The notes: a model not told the origin generated them from the letters alone. Numbered from the stretch's first letter, positions 34,757-44,652 are shown. The stretch: DNA of 64,000 nucleotides from an uncultured Campylobacter sp. (GCF_963526985.1 NZ_CAURPW010000006.1:1-64000); one strand, 5' to 3'. Numbers and translations: made by a program.

Positions 34757-37076
34757 AATCAGTATCTCAAACTATAGAAATATAGGCATAGACGCTCCTG
34801 CGGAGCTAAAAATACCGCAAGACGGTGGGCTAATAGTCCTTTTAGGCGAAAACAATGCTGGAAAGAGCAATGTTTTAAGCGCCATAGCTACTTTGCAAAA
34901 TGTAGATTTAAACAAGGGCGATAGGCCCAATTTTTTTGATTTTAATGAATACAACGAAACAAGGATTACGTTAACTGAGGATATTTTAAACAAACCAGGT
35001 TTAGACTCCGAAATAGACGAAAATTTATTTCAAGATAAAATTTTTGGCGTAACATTTACTCAAAAACCACTAGAAACAATCAGTAAAAAACAAAATTTAA
35101 CACCCCAACAATATATACAAAATTTAAATGATAAATTTAACACAAGTGATATTTGTGCACTACATGATTACGATGAAAAAGAACAAAAAGAAGAAATAAG
35201 AATAATACTACCCGAGCATAAAGAGGTCTATCTTTGCAGCACAAAAAGAGGCGGTGATATGCTTGAGTGCTTTGGGGTTATTGATAAAGATTTTGATAAA
35301 GTAAAAAACCACGATAAAGCAATAAAACTATCTTGTAAATTGAAATTTATATCCGATAAACAAGATACAGAAGGCATAGATTTAGACGATGCGAGAGAAC
35401 TGAAAAAATATCTGAATGATAAATTTAAAGACTCTGATGATAAGAATATTGAAAATTTGCAAAAATATGAGTTTAAAATTTGGCTAAACAGCGAAAATAT
35501 AGCAACATGGAGTTCTAGTTATCCATGGTTTGAAACCCTAACTAAGATAAAAAATGAATTTAAAAAACTTACGGATTGGTATATTGAAAACTATAAAGAA
35601 AATAATAGATATAGGCAAAACGATAAAAAAATTTTTAACGAACTTTCAAAGGATATAAGTAGTGCGATATTACACCGAGAATACGATAAATTTGAAAGAT
35701 ATTATGATAGGCTACGAGAAATTTTGACTGAATTCAATAAACAAGCTTATTACTACAACAATCTAAAGCCAGAACTTCCAAAATTTATAAACATAAAAGC
35801 ATTGGTTACTGAACTGTTGTTGTGTTATACAGCAGTGCCAAACATCGTATTTTACAAAGAGCATGAAATAAAAAACGAAAATCTAAAAGCCACACCAGAT
35901 CAGTTATTGAAAAATGAATTTTTTATCGCATTGTTTAAAGCTATAGAATTTGATATATCAAAAGTACAAAAAGCTTACGAAAGATCAAAAGACAAAGACA
36001 CTAGTTTTTACAATACGCCAGAAAAGGAGATAAATAAAATCTTAAAAAATACTATAAACAGGCGCTTCAATGAACTTTATTACGCCAAATCAGATAGTGA
36101 TGTTTATAACTTTGAAATAAAACTGGAAACTCAAAGTATCTCTTTTTGTATTGAGAAAAACAATGAAACCATCAGTCTAAGCGAGCAAAGCGTCGGTTTT
36201 AAAAAATTTTTTAATCTATTTTTTAACTTTTTATATCAAGACAAAGTAGGAAACGGAGATGTAGTCCTGATAGACGAAGTAGAAAATCACTTAAGCATAC
36301 CGGCTCAAAAAGATATTCGTAAATTTTTAAAAGAATTTGGACAAAAACACGGTATAACTTTTATCGTTTCTACTCATTCAAATCATATTTTAGATATTCG
36401 CCATCTTGACGAGATAAGGATAGTAAAATCTAGCGACAAAGGCTCCACGATCATAAATGACTTTTCAATTATACCCGATCACGAAGCCGACACTCTAGCC
36501 GAAATAAAAAGAAGTCTTGGGGTTGAGTATCTTAGCTTAGTAGGATGCGATGACAAGCTTATTTTCGTCGAGGGGATAACCGATTACAATTACTTAACAG
36601 CTATGAATTTTTTATACGAAAAAGAACACGGCGGCAAAGAAAGGTTACTGTTTCTGCCTATAAATGGACTTGGAAAAATGAGCACAACAGAACAACGGCA
36701 AAGCAAAATAAATATGGTAGTTGCAAAAGACCAAAAAAACATAGCAAATGAGCTAAAAACGCTAGCCAGAACGGCAAAAGACGATAGGGTGCTACTTTTA
36801 GTAGATGGCGACAAGGCAGGAGAAGCTATGACAAAGCTAAACGACGATAAATTTATAGCAATGCTAAACAATGAACAATTTAAGGAAAAATATCCGAATT
36901 TTAAAGAAATAGAGGATTTTTTCAGCGCCGATTTGAGAACAAAATTTGAAATGGATAAAAAATCAAGCGCGATATCGAGCAAATTTAAAAACGAAGTCGA
37001 GCAAGGCAAAATCGAGATAGACAAAGAGACCAAAGAGAATTTCTTTAAACTATTTGATTATTTATTGACATTTTAA
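34749..37076 (+). CDS. OLD-family ATPase/TOPRIM nuclease
   Basis: This 775-residue protein has an ABC/SMC-type ATPase with Walker A GENNAGKS (about residues 33-40). An insert of about 430 residues, rich in Lys/Asp/Asn and helical, follows, then a signature-like LSEQSVGFKKFF, the Walker B VVLIDEVENHLS (about residue 503) and the H-loop STHSNH. A TOPRIM domain starts at about residue 603 (LIFVEGITDYNY) and holds LLLVDGDKAG (about residue 681). OLD nucleases cut or nick DNA and many protect against phages. No UvrD-type GajB partner is beside it; the partner is the HTH protein. Confidence 0.88.
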   Translation: MRKISISNYRNIGIDAPAELKIPQDGGLIVLLGENNAGKSNVLSAIATLQNVDLNKGDRPNFFDFNEYNETRITLTEDILNKPGLDSEIDENLFQDKIFGVTFTQKPLETISKKQNLTPQQYIQNLNDKFNTSDICALHDYDEKEQKEEIRIILPEHKEVYLCSTKRGGDMLECFGVIDKDFDKVKNHDKAIKLSCKLKFISDKQDTEGIDLDDARELKKYLNDKFKDSDDKNIENLQKYEFKIWLNSENIATWSSSYPWFETLTKIKNEFKKLTDWYIENYKENNRYRQNDKKIFNELSKDISSAILHREYDKFERYYDRLREILTEFNKQAYYYNNLKPELPKFINIKALVTELLLCYTAVPNIVFYKEHEIKNENLKATPDQLLKNEFFIALFKAIEFDISKVQKAYERSKDKDTSFYNTPEKEINKILKNTINRRFNELYYAKSDSDVYNFEIKLETQSISFCIEKNNETISLSEQSVGFKKFFNLFFNFLYQDKVGNGDVVLIDEVENHLSIPAQKDIRKFLKEFGQKHGITFIVSTHSNHILDIRHLDEIRIVKSSDKGSTIINDFSIIPDHEADTLAEIKRSLGVEYLSLVGCDDKLIFVEGITDYNYLTAMNFLYEKEHGGKERLLFLPINGLGKMSTTEQRQSKINMVVAKDQKNIANELKTLARTAKDDRVLLLVDGDKAGEAMTKLNDDKFIAMLNNEQFKEKYPNFKEIEDFFSADLRTKFEMDKKSSAISSKFKNEVEQGKIEIDKETKENFFKLFDYLLTF
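37059..37074 (+). repeat. Right 16-bp direct repeat of the cassette
   Basis: TATTTATTGACATTTT, matching 34186-34201 at 15 of 16 positions. It overlaps the last codons of the nuclease gene (Leu-Thr-Phe before the stop). Confidence 0.55.
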
Positions 37077-37083
37077 CCGCGCA

Positions 37084-37115
37084 AAAGTCAAGGCTCGGTT
37101 GCGTCCTGGCTTTTT
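37084..37115 (+). terminator. Rho-independent terminator after the nuclease gene
   Basis: AAAGTCAAGG (37084-37093) pairs with CCTGGCTTT (37105-37113), with one bulge and one G-T pair. It continues into TTTTT and lies 8 bases after the stop. It may act for both convergent genes. Confidence 0.5.
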
Positions 37116-37120
37116 AAATT

Positions 37121-37708
37121 TCACTCAAACGCCCTATAATGCGCCTCGTCGGCAAACTCCAGCATCTCCTTGTCGCCCCTACTGTCGCCGTATGCGATCA
37201 CGCGCTCAAAGGCGTCCGTGTCGTACGCCTCACGCACGCGGCGCACCTTCTCCGCACCGTAGCAGTTGGTGCCGTCGATCTCGCCCGTTATCACGCCGCC
37301 CTTTTTCTTGATGCGAGTGCCAAGCAGCCCAAGCCCTTGCGCCTGGCACCACGGAGCTAGCCAGTCCTCGAGCGACGCCGTCACGATCACGACCTTGTCG
37401 CCGTTTGCCTTATACTCGGCGATCTTTGCCATCGCAGAAAATTTCACGATATCTTCGATGTGCGTGTTTGAGTATTTTTTGCAAATTTGAGCGAATTTAT
37501 CCGCGCTCATACCCGCGAAAAAGTACGTCATCAGCCGCCTGCGAGCGTAGTTGTTGCTGCAAATTTTTAGCTTATAGCCGATCAAAACGGGCGAAAGCCA
37601 AAAAATCCCCCGAAAAAATTTCTTAAATCCCACGACGTAAGCGATAAACTCCAGTAGCGAGTCGTCGCGCGTGATCGTCCCGTCAAAGTCGAATAAAACC
37701 AGATTCAT
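37121..37708 (-). CDS. HAD-IB family phosphatase
   Basis: This 195-residue protein has HAD motif I at its start (LVLFDFDGTITRDDSL), motif II VIVTASLEDW, a conserved Lys region and motif III AYGDSRGDKEML. The subfamily IB look (SerB/CicA-like, with cap helices between motifs I and II) suggests a small phosphate monoester substrate. It converges on the nuclease cassette. The next gene on the strand, rdgB, lies upstream. Confidence 0.9.
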   Translation of the reverse strand: MNLVLFDFDGTITRDDSLLEFIAYVVGFKKFFRGIFWLSPVLIGYKLKICSNNYARRRLMTYFFAGMSADKFAQICKKYSNTHIEDIVKFSAMAKIAEYKANGDKVVIVTASLEDWLAPWCQAQGLGLLGTRIKKKGGVITGEIDGTNCYGAEKVRRVREAYDTDAFERVIAYGDSRGDKEMLEFADEAHYRAFE

Positions 37709-37827
37709 CTTTATCTCAAATTTTAAATTTGCGCGATTATACCGCGCTAGCGTTAAGGGACGGCAAATTTAGCCGGGTTTTTGCCCCGCAAATTTACCTT
37801 GCTCTTACGCTTTACGGCGCTTTAAAT

Positions 37828-38472
37828 TTAATGCGCAAATTTCGCTTCAAGGCTTTTTAGCACGTATTTTATGAGCTCCAGCCCCTTTGAGCGGTGCGAG
37901 ATTTTTAGCTTCGTGCCCTCATCTAGCTCGCCAAGCGTGCGCGTAAAGCCTTTGGGGATAAAGAGGCTATCGTAGCCAAAGCCGTTGTTACCGCGCTCCT
38001 CGTCGATTGCCGTGCCGTGCATAAAGCCGTGCGCCGTAAAGTCGCCAAACTTTGAGCTAACCGCGATACAGGCGGTGTAAAACGCAGGCGAACTAGTCAA
38101 ATTTAGCGCTTTTAGCTCCGAGATCAGCTTTGCGCGGTTGCTAGCATCGCTCGCACTTTTGCCCGTTATCTGCCCGCGCTCGTTCATATCGCTAAATCTC
38201 GCCGAGTAAATCCCGGGTCTGCCGCCAAGAGCCTCCACGCTGATGCCGCTATCGTCGCTTAGCGCGATAAACTCGTCCGCCAAATTTAGCTCGCGCAGTT
38301 TTGCCTGCACGGCGCGAGCTTTGATTAGCGCGTTTGCAGCAAAAGTCGCGCCGTCCTCTACGATCTCAAAAGGCTCGCAAATTTCGCGCAGTGCGTAAAT
38401 TTCGTAGCCTTTTAAAAAATCTTTTATTTCGCGTACTTTGTCGGAGTTTGACGTTGCTAAAACTATTTTCAA
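37828..38472 (-). CDS. rdgB: Non-canonical purine NTP pyrophosphatase (RdgB/HAM1)
   Basis: This 214-residue enzyme hydrolyses XTP, ITP and dITP to monophosphates and keeps damaged purines out of DNA. It shows the N-terminal LATSNSDKVREIKDFL, ALSDDSGISVEALGGRPGIYSARF, NNGFGYDSLFIPKG and the final SHRSKGL. All active-site segments are present. It is followed at some distance by the HAD phosphatase on the same strand. Confidence 0.96.
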   Translation of the reverse strand: MKIVLATSNSDKVREIKDFLKGYEIYALREICEPFEIVEDGATFAANALIKARAVQAKLRELNLADEFIALSDDSGISVEALGGRPGIYSARFSDMNERGQITGKSASDASNRAKLISELKALNLTSSPAFYTACIAVSSKFGDFTAHGFMHGTAIDEERGNNGFGYDSLFIPKGFTRTLGELDEGTKLKISHRSKGLELIKYVLKSLEAKFAH

Positions 38473-38703
38473 ATTTTTTCCTTTTTTTAGCTTGTCTTTT
38501 TGGTTCTTTTTACGTAGCTTGCTAAAATTTCGCCAGACAGGCTACGTGCCTAGCCTACGCAAAATTTCATCTGCGCAACCGTAAAAATAACCCAAAAATA
38601 CTTCGCTATGCTATTTTTTAACCCGCGCATTTTATCAAATTCGGCTTTAATTTACGTATTATCAAAATTCGGGTAAAATCACTCCTTTTAAAAAAGGAAA
38701 TTT

Positions 38704-40011
38704 ATGATAGTAAAAAGCGCTTTGCCTCTATCTTTCATCATCGGCAGTAGGTTTTTCGGACTCTTTATCATTTTGCCAGTTATCAGCGTCTACGCGCTCG
38801 AGCTTGAGGGGGCGACTGAGTTTTTAGTGGGCGTTCTCATCGGTGTTTACGCGATTTCGCAGATCGCGTTTCAGGTGGTTTTCGGCTATATTTCAGACCG
38901 CTTCGGGCGTAAAAACTCGATGCTAGCGGGCCTACTCGTCTTTATCGCCGGAGCTGCTATCTGTGCGGTCGCTACCGATATCTACACGATGATTTTGGGT
39001 AGATTTATCCAGGGCGCGGGCGCTATAGGAGCGGTCGCTACGGCATTTATGAGCGATATGACTAAAGAGGAAGTGCGCGGACACGCGATGGCGATGATGG
39101 GCGCGTTTATCGGCCTTAGCTTTACGCTTTCGATGATTCTTTCTCCGATCCTTAGCCACAGATACGGGCTTTCAAGCCTCTTTTACCTCTCGATCGCGGT
39201 TACGGTTGTTTGTATAGTGCTTTTATACACGGCCGTGGGTAAAGAGCCCAAGATCACGCACTCTCAGGCCAAAACTCCCGCGCTAAAGCTGCTTGCAAAT
39301 AGAAATTTGCTCCTGATGAACGTTAGTAATTTCATGCAAAAAATGCTGATGTCGGCGGCTTTTATCATCATTCCCATCGCCGTCGTGCGCTACTTTGGCA
39401 TGCAAAAAAGCGATCTAAGCGGCATTTACGCCGTCGCTACGGCATTTGGCTTTATCGCTATGGGTGTAGGAGGCGCGGTTGGCGAAACAAGGCGCATCAC
39501 AAAACAAATTTTAATCATCGGCGTATCGCTTTTCGTCGCTAGCTACGGACTTTTCGCGCTTTCGCTCGGACACAAGCCGCTATTTTACGCGGGCGTGATT
39601 ATATTTTTTATCGGATTTAACCTGCACGAGCCGATCTTGCAATCAATGGCCTCCAAATTTAGCAAGGTGAGCCAAAAAGGCGCGGCTCTAGGCATCTTTA
39701 ACTCATTTGGCTACATGGGAAATTTTATCGGCGGTATCGGAGGCGGAGCGGTGCTTAACTTTTACGGCTTAGACGCGCTAGCTGCCATAGTTACCGCGCT
39801 TTGCGTAGCGTGGCTAGTCTCGCTAAAGTGGCTAGATAACCCCAATATCTTTAAAAACGTCTACCTGCCTGCGGACGTAAATGCCGATATGGCAGAGGTC
39901 GAAAAGCAAAAAGGCGTCGTAGAATGCTACAAAAACGCCCAAAATTTAGTCGTTAAATTTAACTCCAAGCTAACAAACGAGGCGGAAATAAAGCGGTTTT
40001 TAGGCGTTTAG
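38704..40011 (+). CDS. MFS transporter, YajR-like
   Basis: This 435-residue protein has twelve membrane helices and the MFS motif GYISDRFGRK after helix 2. A soluble C-terminal domain (about residues 385-435, GVVECYKNAQNLVVKFNSKL) resembles the YAM domain of YajR. YajR-type proteins are proton-driven exporters of unknown substrate. An AAAGGAAA site precedes the ATG and a TAAAAT box lies at 38674-38679. Confidence 0.88.
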   Translation: MIVKSALPLSFIIGSRFFGLFIILPVISVYALELEGATEFLVGVLIGVYAISQIAFQVVFGYISDRFGRKNSMLAGLLVFIAGAAICAVATDIYTMILGRFIQGAGAIGAVATAFMSDMTKEEVRGHAMAMMGAFIGLSFTLSMILSPILSHRYGLSSLFYLSIAVTVVCIVLLYTAVGKEPKITHSQAKTPALKLLANRNLLLMNVSNFMQKMLMSAAFIIIPIAVVRYFGMQKSDLSGIYAVATAFGFIAMGVGGAVGETRRITKQILIIGVSLFVASYGLFALSLGHKPLFYAGVIIFFIGFNLHEPILQSMASKFSKVSQKGAALGIFNSFGYMGNFIGGIGGGAVLNFYGLDALAAIVTALCVAWLVSLKWLDNPNIFKNVYLPADVNADMAEVEKQKGVVECYKNAQNLVVKFNSKLTNEAEIKRFLGV

Positions 40012-40165
40012 CGAGTTTGCGGACGGAGCAAATTTAAAAAATCGTGCGCGCCCGGTGACTAAATTTGCGGCTTGGTCGGCGCCTTATGCAAAAACGCGCA
40101 AATTTAGCGGGTTTTTAGCTATTTTTAAATACCATTATCAAAATCTGATCCCAAAAAGGACAAAA

Positions 40166-40660
40166 ATGAGCGATCTAAAAAAACAAATCGACGAGCTTTT
40201 CGAGGACAAAAAGATGTCCGTTTACGACGCGGCCAAACAACTAAACGTACGCGAGTACGAAATCTTGCAATACCGCGGCGATGACGAATTTAAGGAAGTT
40301 GGCGCAGAAAATTTGATGAAAATTTTTGAAGAAATCAGCACTTGGGGCGAGATGCTTTTTATCAAAAATACGCCCGAGTTTATCATCGAGATAAAAACGA
40401 GCGTCCAAGCGCCAAAGCGCGCGCAGGGATTTTTAAATTTTAGCGGCAAAAGCGGATTTTTAGGCGGCCATCTAAAAGAGGACGCGATTTGCGCTATCGG
40501 CTTTGTAAGCACCAAATTTATGGGCTTTCTAGGACACAGCCTGCACTTTTACGATGCGGACCATAACGCGATATTTAAGCTTTTCGTAAATCGCAACGAA
40601 AAAATGAAACTAGACGAAGCGCAAGAGCAAAAATTTCTAGCGCTAAAAAACAGCCTTTGA
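40166..40660 (+). CDS. hutX: HutX/ChuX-family haem-utilisation carrier
   Basis: This 164-residue cytosolic protein has the HutX/ChuX features TWGEMLFIKNTPEFIIEIK, GKSGFLGGHL, FMGFLGHSLHFYD and FKLFVNR. These proteins bind haem after uptake. The frame is open from 40055, but the ATG at 40166 has an AAAGGA site and gives the family start (MSDLKKQIDELFEDKKMSVY). No haem transporter genes are adjacent. Confidence 0.88.
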   Translation: MSDLKKQIDELFEDKKMSVYDAAKQLNVREYEILQYRGDDEFKEVGAENLMKIFEEISTWGEMLFIKNTPEFIIEIKTSVQAPKRAQGFLNFSGKSGFLGGHLKEDAICAIGFVSTKFMGFLGHSLHFYDADHNAIFKLFVNRNEKMKLDEAQEQKFLALKNSL

Positions 40661-40697
40661 TTTTAGCCAGCTTTGCCGCGCGTAAATTTTAAGGTTT

Positions 40698-42287
40698 ATG
40701 ATGGCTAAAATTTGCAAAATTTACAACGTTTTGATAATCGGAGCCGGAGCGGCAGGGCTATTTTTGGCGGCGAATTTACGCGGTAAAAGCGTCGCCCTAC
40801 TCGAAAAAAACGCTAGCGGCGGCAAGAAAATACTAGCTAGCGGCGGAGGCAGATGTAACGTCACAAACCGCCGCATAGACGCGTCAAACTACCTAGGCGA
40901 CGCAAATTTCGTCAAAAATATCCTAAAAAATCTAGACTTCAAAGACGTTTTAAATTTTTTCGGCGAGCTAAAATTTAACGAGCAAAAACAGAATCAATTT
41001 TTCTGCGAAAGCGGCGCAAAAGACGTTTTGGGCGTGCTTTTAAAGCGCGCTAGACAAAGCGGAGCGCAAATATTTTGCGGCGTTTGCGTAAAAGGCGCGA
41101 GAAAAATTTCGACCGATGAAAACGGCGGAATTGCGGACGCTTTTTCGGCACTAGACGGCGATAAATTTGAAGGTTCTTGCCGCAGCGACGCGCCTAATTT
41201 ACAAAACGTCAAGCGAAATTTAGACGAAATTTTTGAGGTCGTCGCCGAAAACGGCGATAAATTTTACGCCAAAAACCTCGTCGTAGCTAGCGGCGGACTA
41301 AGCTACAAAAGCCTAGGCGCAAGCGATGTCGGCTACGAAATAGCGCGAAGCTTTGGCATCAAAGTCATCCCGCCAGCTCCCGCGCTAGTTGGATTTACCG
41401 TGCAAAAAGAGGAGTTTTGGTTTAAAAATCTAAGCGGAGTTTGCTTTCCGGCGCAGATTTTGCTGGAACGAGCGCCGCAAAAAAGCGGCGATGCGGATGT
41501 GAGTGCGGATAAATTTAGCGTATGCCGAGAAATTATCGGCGCGAATTTAAAGCCCGTGCCCTTGCAAACGAATGATTTAAATTCGAAAAAAACCGTGACG
41601 TTTGCTGTGACGAGACAAAACGGCGAAATTTTAGAGCTAAATCTAACAGCAAACGAAGCGACTTTGGATAAAAACCGAGATTTTTACGAGTCAGGCGCTA
41701 AATTTAACGCCTCGCAAGAGATGGAATTTAACCGTGGCAAAAGTTTAAACGGCGATGCAAAAGCCTGGAAATCTAGTCAAAATAAGCGGACTAAAATCGC
41801 AGGCGACGTGCTTTTCACGCATAAAGGCATAAGCGGCCCGGCCGTGCTAAACGCTTCGCTTTTTTGGCAAAAAGGTCTGATCGAGATAAATTTTTGCCCG
41901 AATTTTAGCATAGAAACCGCGCAAAAAAGCAAAAAACAGCTCAGCACCGTCCTGCCGCTACCTAGGCGTTTTACGCTAGAGTTTTTACGTGCGGCGGGGC
42001 TTAGCGACAAGCCGTACGGCAAGTACGACCAAGCCGAGCAAGAGAAAATTTCACGACTTTTTAGCTACCGATTCGCGCCTGCGGGGACGTTTGGCTTTGA
42101 GCGAGCAGAAGTTACAAAAGGCGGCGTAGACACGGACGCGCTAGAGGCAGACTGCGGCGTAAAGGGCGTGTGCGGGCTTTATTTTATCGGCGAAGTTTTA
42201 AACGTAACGGGGATGCTCGGCGGCTACAACCTGCACTTTGCGTTTGCCTGCGCGCATGGTTTGGCCGGGCGATTAAATGCGAGATAA
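40698..42287 (+). CDS. HI0933-family FAD-dependent flavoprotein
   Basis: This 529-residue protein begins with the Rossmann motif LIIGAGAAGLFLAANL, followed by SGGGRCNVTN (typical of HI0933/BaiN), LVVASGGLSYKSLGASDVG and the late TKGGVDTDAL and FIGEVLNVTGMLGGYNLHFA. The family is usually near 400 residues. This one carries extra sequence at about residues 135-180 and 260-370. The reaction is unknown. Two ATGs at 40698 and 40701 are both possible. Confidence 0.9.
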   Translation: MMAKICKIYNVLIIGAGAAGLFLAANLRGKSVALLEKNASGGKKILASGGGRCNVTNRRIDASNYLGDANFVKNILKNLDFKDVLNFFGELKFNEQKQNQFFCESGAKDVLGVLLKRARQSGAQIFCGVCVKGARKISTDENGGIADAFSALDGDKFEGSCRSDAPNLQNVKRNLDEIFEVVAENGDKFYAKNLVVASGGLSYKSLGASDVGYEIARSFGIKVIPPAPALVGFTVQKEEFWFKNLSGVCFPAQILLERAPQKSGDADVSADKFSVCREIIGANLKPVPLQTNDLNSKKTVTFAVTRQNGEILELNLTANEATLDKNRDFYESGAKFNASQEMEFNRGKSLNGDAKAWKSSQNKRTKIAGDVLFTHKGISGPAVLNASLFWQKGLIEINFCPNFSIETAQKSKKQLSTVLPLPRRFTLEFLRAAGLSDKPYGKYDQAEQEKISRLFSYRFAPAGTFGFERAEVTKGGVDTDALEADCGVKGVCGLYFIGEVLNVTGMLGGYNLHFAFACAHGLAGRLNAR

Positions 42288-43014
42288 TTTTAAAACCGCG
42301 ATTTGGGTATTTGCGCCTGATAGTAAATCGGTTTTGCCTTCGCTCGCGCGCCGTAAGTTTATTTAAAGCAAAAAAGGCGACTAAATATCGGTTTAAAGCC
42401 GCGCCTGACGGCTGCCGCGGTAAAAACGGTCTTTGCGGGCGCAAGACGGCCTTTGAGGCTAAATTTAAGGCATGCACGGCGCGCAAAAACATAAGCCTAC
42501 ATGCGCGCAAATAAATTACGCTACGCAAAAACGCTAGCCGCAAAGACTAGGTTGCGCTTACCGCACGGCGGGCTGCCGAATTTTCGCGATACTCGGCTAA
42601 AATTTAACTTACCTTAAATGCCAAAGCCGCCGTTTGAGGATCTAGCGATGCGGACACTAATTTTGCTCAAACGTAGATTATTTACGCCGCCTTTTAACGG
42701 CGCGTCTAGTTTGGTTAGATAGAGATAGGCTCTATTTTCCGTTCTTGGCAAATAAATAAAATCTAAAATTTGCGGCAAGTAAAATAGCGCAAAACGTAAA
42801 GCTAATACGCCGCCTTTTAATAAATTTAACGCCCAAAAACCAAGGCAAGTAAATTTATGCCAAAATAGCGAATTTACGCAAGCAAAGCGGCATAAATTAT
42901 TTTACGGTATCCTAGATTTAAAGCAAAATCGCCATAAAGGCTAAAACGCGGACCGATGAGCAAATCGCGTAAATTTAAAACCGAGCGCGAGTTTACGGCG
43001 CTTGTACCGCAGTC
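42288..43014. other. Convergent gene-free region
   Basis: About 730 bases. Open frames on both strands at 42170-42543 are low-complexity shadows. I see no gene remnant; AAATTT words are common. Confidence 0.45.
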
Positions 43015-43878
43015 TCACTCCGCATCGACGTTGATTTTATATTTACCGCAATGCAGACAGCGGAACAAATATCCCGCCATGAAGCCGCCCGCTTCTAGGT
43101 ATTCTCGCACGGTCTGCACGTCGTATTCGCCGCGCAGAGCATACTGGGCAAAGACCTCGTCTGCGATACCCATCTTTCGCAGTTCTTTCGTGCCTACATC
43201 GCCCAAAAACTCGCAGTAATCATCACAGCACGTAAGCCACTGCTCTCCTTGCCAGCAAAAATACCCGGGCGTTCTCTTAAAAAGCTCGTCCGTCTTAGCC
43301 TGCGCATTAGCCGCACCGCTAGGCAGCTCGTCTGCGTCTTGGACGAAGGTAGCGTCAAATTTCGCCGCAGCCTTGCCGTTAGCGATGCAGTGCGGGCAGA
43401 GGTATTTCACGTCGCTTTCGCTATAAACGTGACCGCAATAATAAACGTCCGTCTCCTGCTCGCAGCACTCGCAAACCACGCTTATATCGTCCTTAAACAC
43501 GCCCGATTTAACGGGATCCGGGTGATAGCGAAAATGGGGCACGGCTTTTGGCTTTTTGCTCGCGCGCGCCGATTTGCTCGCGGTTTTAGGGCGCTTTATC
43601 GCGCCCGCGTCGCCGTTTTGCGCATACTGCTTTAGATAGCCGAGTTTTTTGAGCTGTTTTCTGTCCTTCGGATCGTAAATTTTGCCGAGTAGCTCGCAGG
43701 CGCTCTTTTTTAGCCCAAGTAGCTCGTAAACGTCTACCAGTACGAGCTTTGCCTCTTTTTCGCCGCATTTTTCGAGCTCGTCCTTGAACTCATATAGCGC
43801 CAAAACGCTAGCCGCGCCGCCGTCAGAATCCCAAAACGCCTTTTGAAGCGCGACGTATCTTTGCCTAAAATCTTTCAT
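43015..43878 (-). CDS. CbrC-family (UPF0167) protein with N-terminal extension
   Basis: This 287-residue protein has a CbrC-like domain at residues 115-287: HFRYHPDPVKSGVF, CECCEQETDVYYCG, YLCPHCIANGKAA, TPGYFCWQGEQWLTCCDDYC and a final LFRCLHCGKYKINVDAE. Several CxxC pairs suggest metal binding. Residues 1-115 are a helical and basic extension. E. coli CbrC is linked to colicin E2 tolerance. A fragment of a second copy of the C-terminus lies at 44943-45046. Confidence 0.85.
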   Translation of the reverse strand: MKDFRQRYVALQKAFWDSDGGAASVLALYEFKDELEKCGEKEAKLVLVDVYELLGLKKSACELLGKIYDPKDRKQLKKLGYLKQYAQNGDAGAIKRPKTASKSARASKKPKAVPHFRYHPDPVKSGVFKDDISVVCECCEQETDVYYCGHVYSESDVKYLCPHCIANGKAAAKFDATFVQDADELPSGAANAQAKTDELFKRTPGYFCWQGEQWLTCCDDYCEFLGDVGTKELRKMGIADEVFAQYALRGEYDVQTVREYLEAGGFMAGYLFRCLHCGKYKINVDAE

Positions 43879-44152
43879 TTTTTCTCCTTAAATTTACGCT
43901 TTGGCGATGCGCCTTTGGATTTGCCGCCAGCTTGTCTACTTGATAGATTGCGCTTTAAAAGCGCGTTTAGCCGTATTTTACTAAATTTATTAAATTTCGC
44001 CTATTTTCGCAAAACGCGGCAAGAGCGGGCTGAGCGCAAATTTAAAACTCCGCTAAAATCGGCGTTTTTTGCAGATTAAGCGGCTAAATTTTGCTTTTAT
44101 GCTTAAATCGGCAACTTTAAGGGCAAAAATAATCATCCAAATTTAGCTAAAT

Positions 44153-44569
44153 TTACTCCACGCACATCGCTTTTAGCTTTGCAAAATCTAAGATCAAACC
44201 GTGCGAAAACGCGTCTATCACGACGCCCGCGTATTTGCCCTCGCCGCCTTCTATCATCGCGGCGTAGTCTTTTAGGCGCAGATTTATCACCTCCTGCTCG
44301 GCATCGTTTCGCCACCTCATCATCTCGCCTCTGCTAGAAAACGCCGGGAAATAGCTCAGCCCGCTCTCCTCGTCTTCAAGCAGGACGAATTTGATATTTG
44401 AGCCTTCCTCTTCATAAACTGCGCTGCCGTCAGGCTTTGCTAAGGCTTGGTTTATGAGTACGGGTGCTAAAAACTCGGCCTTTTTTAGCGCTGCGATTAG
44501 CGCATTTTGGCTCTGCTTGCTGCCGTCTAGTAAAAATGCGTCTATAAAATCGTTTAAATTTTCGTTCAT
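44153..44569 (-). CDS. SseB-family protein
   Basis: This 138-residue soluble protein follows the SseB N-terminal domain pattern: a first helix with LNDFIDAFLLDG, a central LLEDEESGLSYFPAFSSRGEM and a C-terminal GVVIDAFSHGLIL. The FSS-E-M segment and the final VIDPFG-like part are typical. Its function is unknown; the domain is common in small cytoplasmic proteins. It may be transcribed with the CbrC-like gene downstream. Confidence 0.78.
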   Translation of the reverse strand: MNENLNDFIDAFLLDGSKQSQNALIAALKKAEFLAPVLINQALAKPDGSAVYEEEGSNIKFVLLEDEESGLSYFPAFSSRGEMMRWRNDAEQEVINLRLKDYAAMIEGGEGKYAGVVIDAFSHGLILDFAKLKAMCVE

Positions 44570-44652
44570 CTTTTGCCTTGGATTAAATTTGGCGTATTAT
44601 ACATTTTTGCGTTTTTAAATCAAAATTTAGCAGTAAATAAGCTTTGCGTTGC

